Assembly (NCBI GenBank): GCA_937893115.1
Contig: CALBGK010000164.1
Span: forward strand, 1-6,726
DNA length: 6,726 bases
Reading direction: 5' to 3'
DNA from: an uncultured Erysipelotrichaceae bacterium
GTDB lineage: Bacteria > Bacillota_I > Bacilli_A > Erysipelotrichales > Erysipelotrichaceae
Translations under genes and position numbers: made by a program
Shown: in pieces, positions 6,580 to 6,726 of the stretch
Numbering within the stretch: position 1 is the first letter of the stretch
Layout of the letters: each line of letters opens with the position of its first letter
Notes under the pieces: generated by a model
Told to the model about the DNA's origin: nothing
The model's database searches: none
The model's input: only the letters and a program-made list of their open reading frames with translations

Positions 6580-6726
6580 TTACTTAGCAGCTGTATTAAC
6601 TACTGTGTATGAAGTCTTACCTGTATATTCACAAACCTTTAGTTTATTGTTCCAGGTCCAACCTTCACCTTTTTCTTCATCACAAGTTACTACACCATCA
6701 CAGTTTTTATCTTTTGATCCGGCGCA
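6580..6726 (-). CDS. Unidentified cysteine-rich protein, C-terminal 48 residues (cut by the right edge)
   Basis: The minus-strand frame enters at the window edge and stays open for 48 codons to a TAA at 6580-6582, followed by a terminator, which supports a real gene end. I do not recognise the family. The fragment has four cysteines (fragment residues 1, 9, 15 and 32), a GWTWNNKLKVCEYTG stretch, and a threonine/valine-rich end. Fragment residues 6-17, DKNCDGVVTCDE, fit the 12-residue calcium-binding loop pattern of EF-hands and dockerins (D-x-N-x-D-G-x-V-x-x-x-E), but with cysteines inside and no clear following helix. The composition would suit an exported or surface protein. Without the N-terminus no signal peptide can be judged. 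Confidence 0.7.
   Translation of the reverse strand, partial: CAGSKDKNCDGVVTCDEEKGEGWTWNNKLKVCEYTGKTSYTVVNTAAK

Overview
The window shows the minus-strand ribosomal protein / RNA polymerase locus of an AT-rich Firmicute. In transcription order (right to left) it holds the 3' end of an unidentified cysteine-rich gene, its intrinsic terminator, a promoter, an L10-type attenuator leader, rplJ (L10), rplL (L7/L12), an RsmC-like methyltransferase (B. subtilis ybxB position), rpoB, and the first 206 codons of rpoC. All genes are on the minus strand, and gaps inside the cluster are short (8 to 38 bases if the methyltransferase begins at ATA). I see no strong terminator from rplJ to rpoC, so a single operon is likely.

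The gene order, the methyltransferase between rplL and rpoB, the Bacillus-like L7/L12 and beta' N-terminus, and strong AGGAGG-type ribosome binding sites all point to Firmicutes. The long beta subunit (1378 residues) and an asparagine at the position of E. coli beta His526, as known in Mollicutes, suggest the Erysipelotrichia/Mollicutes side of the phylum. That placement is an inference from memory. Tryptophan codons checked are TGG and TGA is not used inside genes, so a UGA=Trp code is not indicated.

Region by region: 6580-6726 is the tail of the upstream gene; 6533-6568 its terminator; 6497-6525 the operon promoter; 6383-6480 the L10 leader, with three visibly competing RNA structures; 5796-6353 rplJ; 5406-5777 rplL; 4807-5397 the methyltransferase, whose conserved N-terminus extends beyond its first ATG to an ATA codon; 632-4768 rpoB, with a large repeated lineage-specific insertion; 1-619 the rpoC start, whose Shine-Dalgarno overlaps the rpoB stop. 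Every stretch of more than 150 bases is inside a gene or leader.

L10 and L12 form the ribosomal stalk and L10(L12)4 probably represses its own transcription through the leader; beta and beta' build the RNA polymerase active centre; the methyltransferase probably modifies 16S rRNA. This is mainly a core housekeeping region, and I found no new multi-gene system. The most notable points are the probably rifamycin-insensitive beta subunit, the duplicated module in beta, the missing standard start codon of the methyltransferase, and the readable three-state attenuator.
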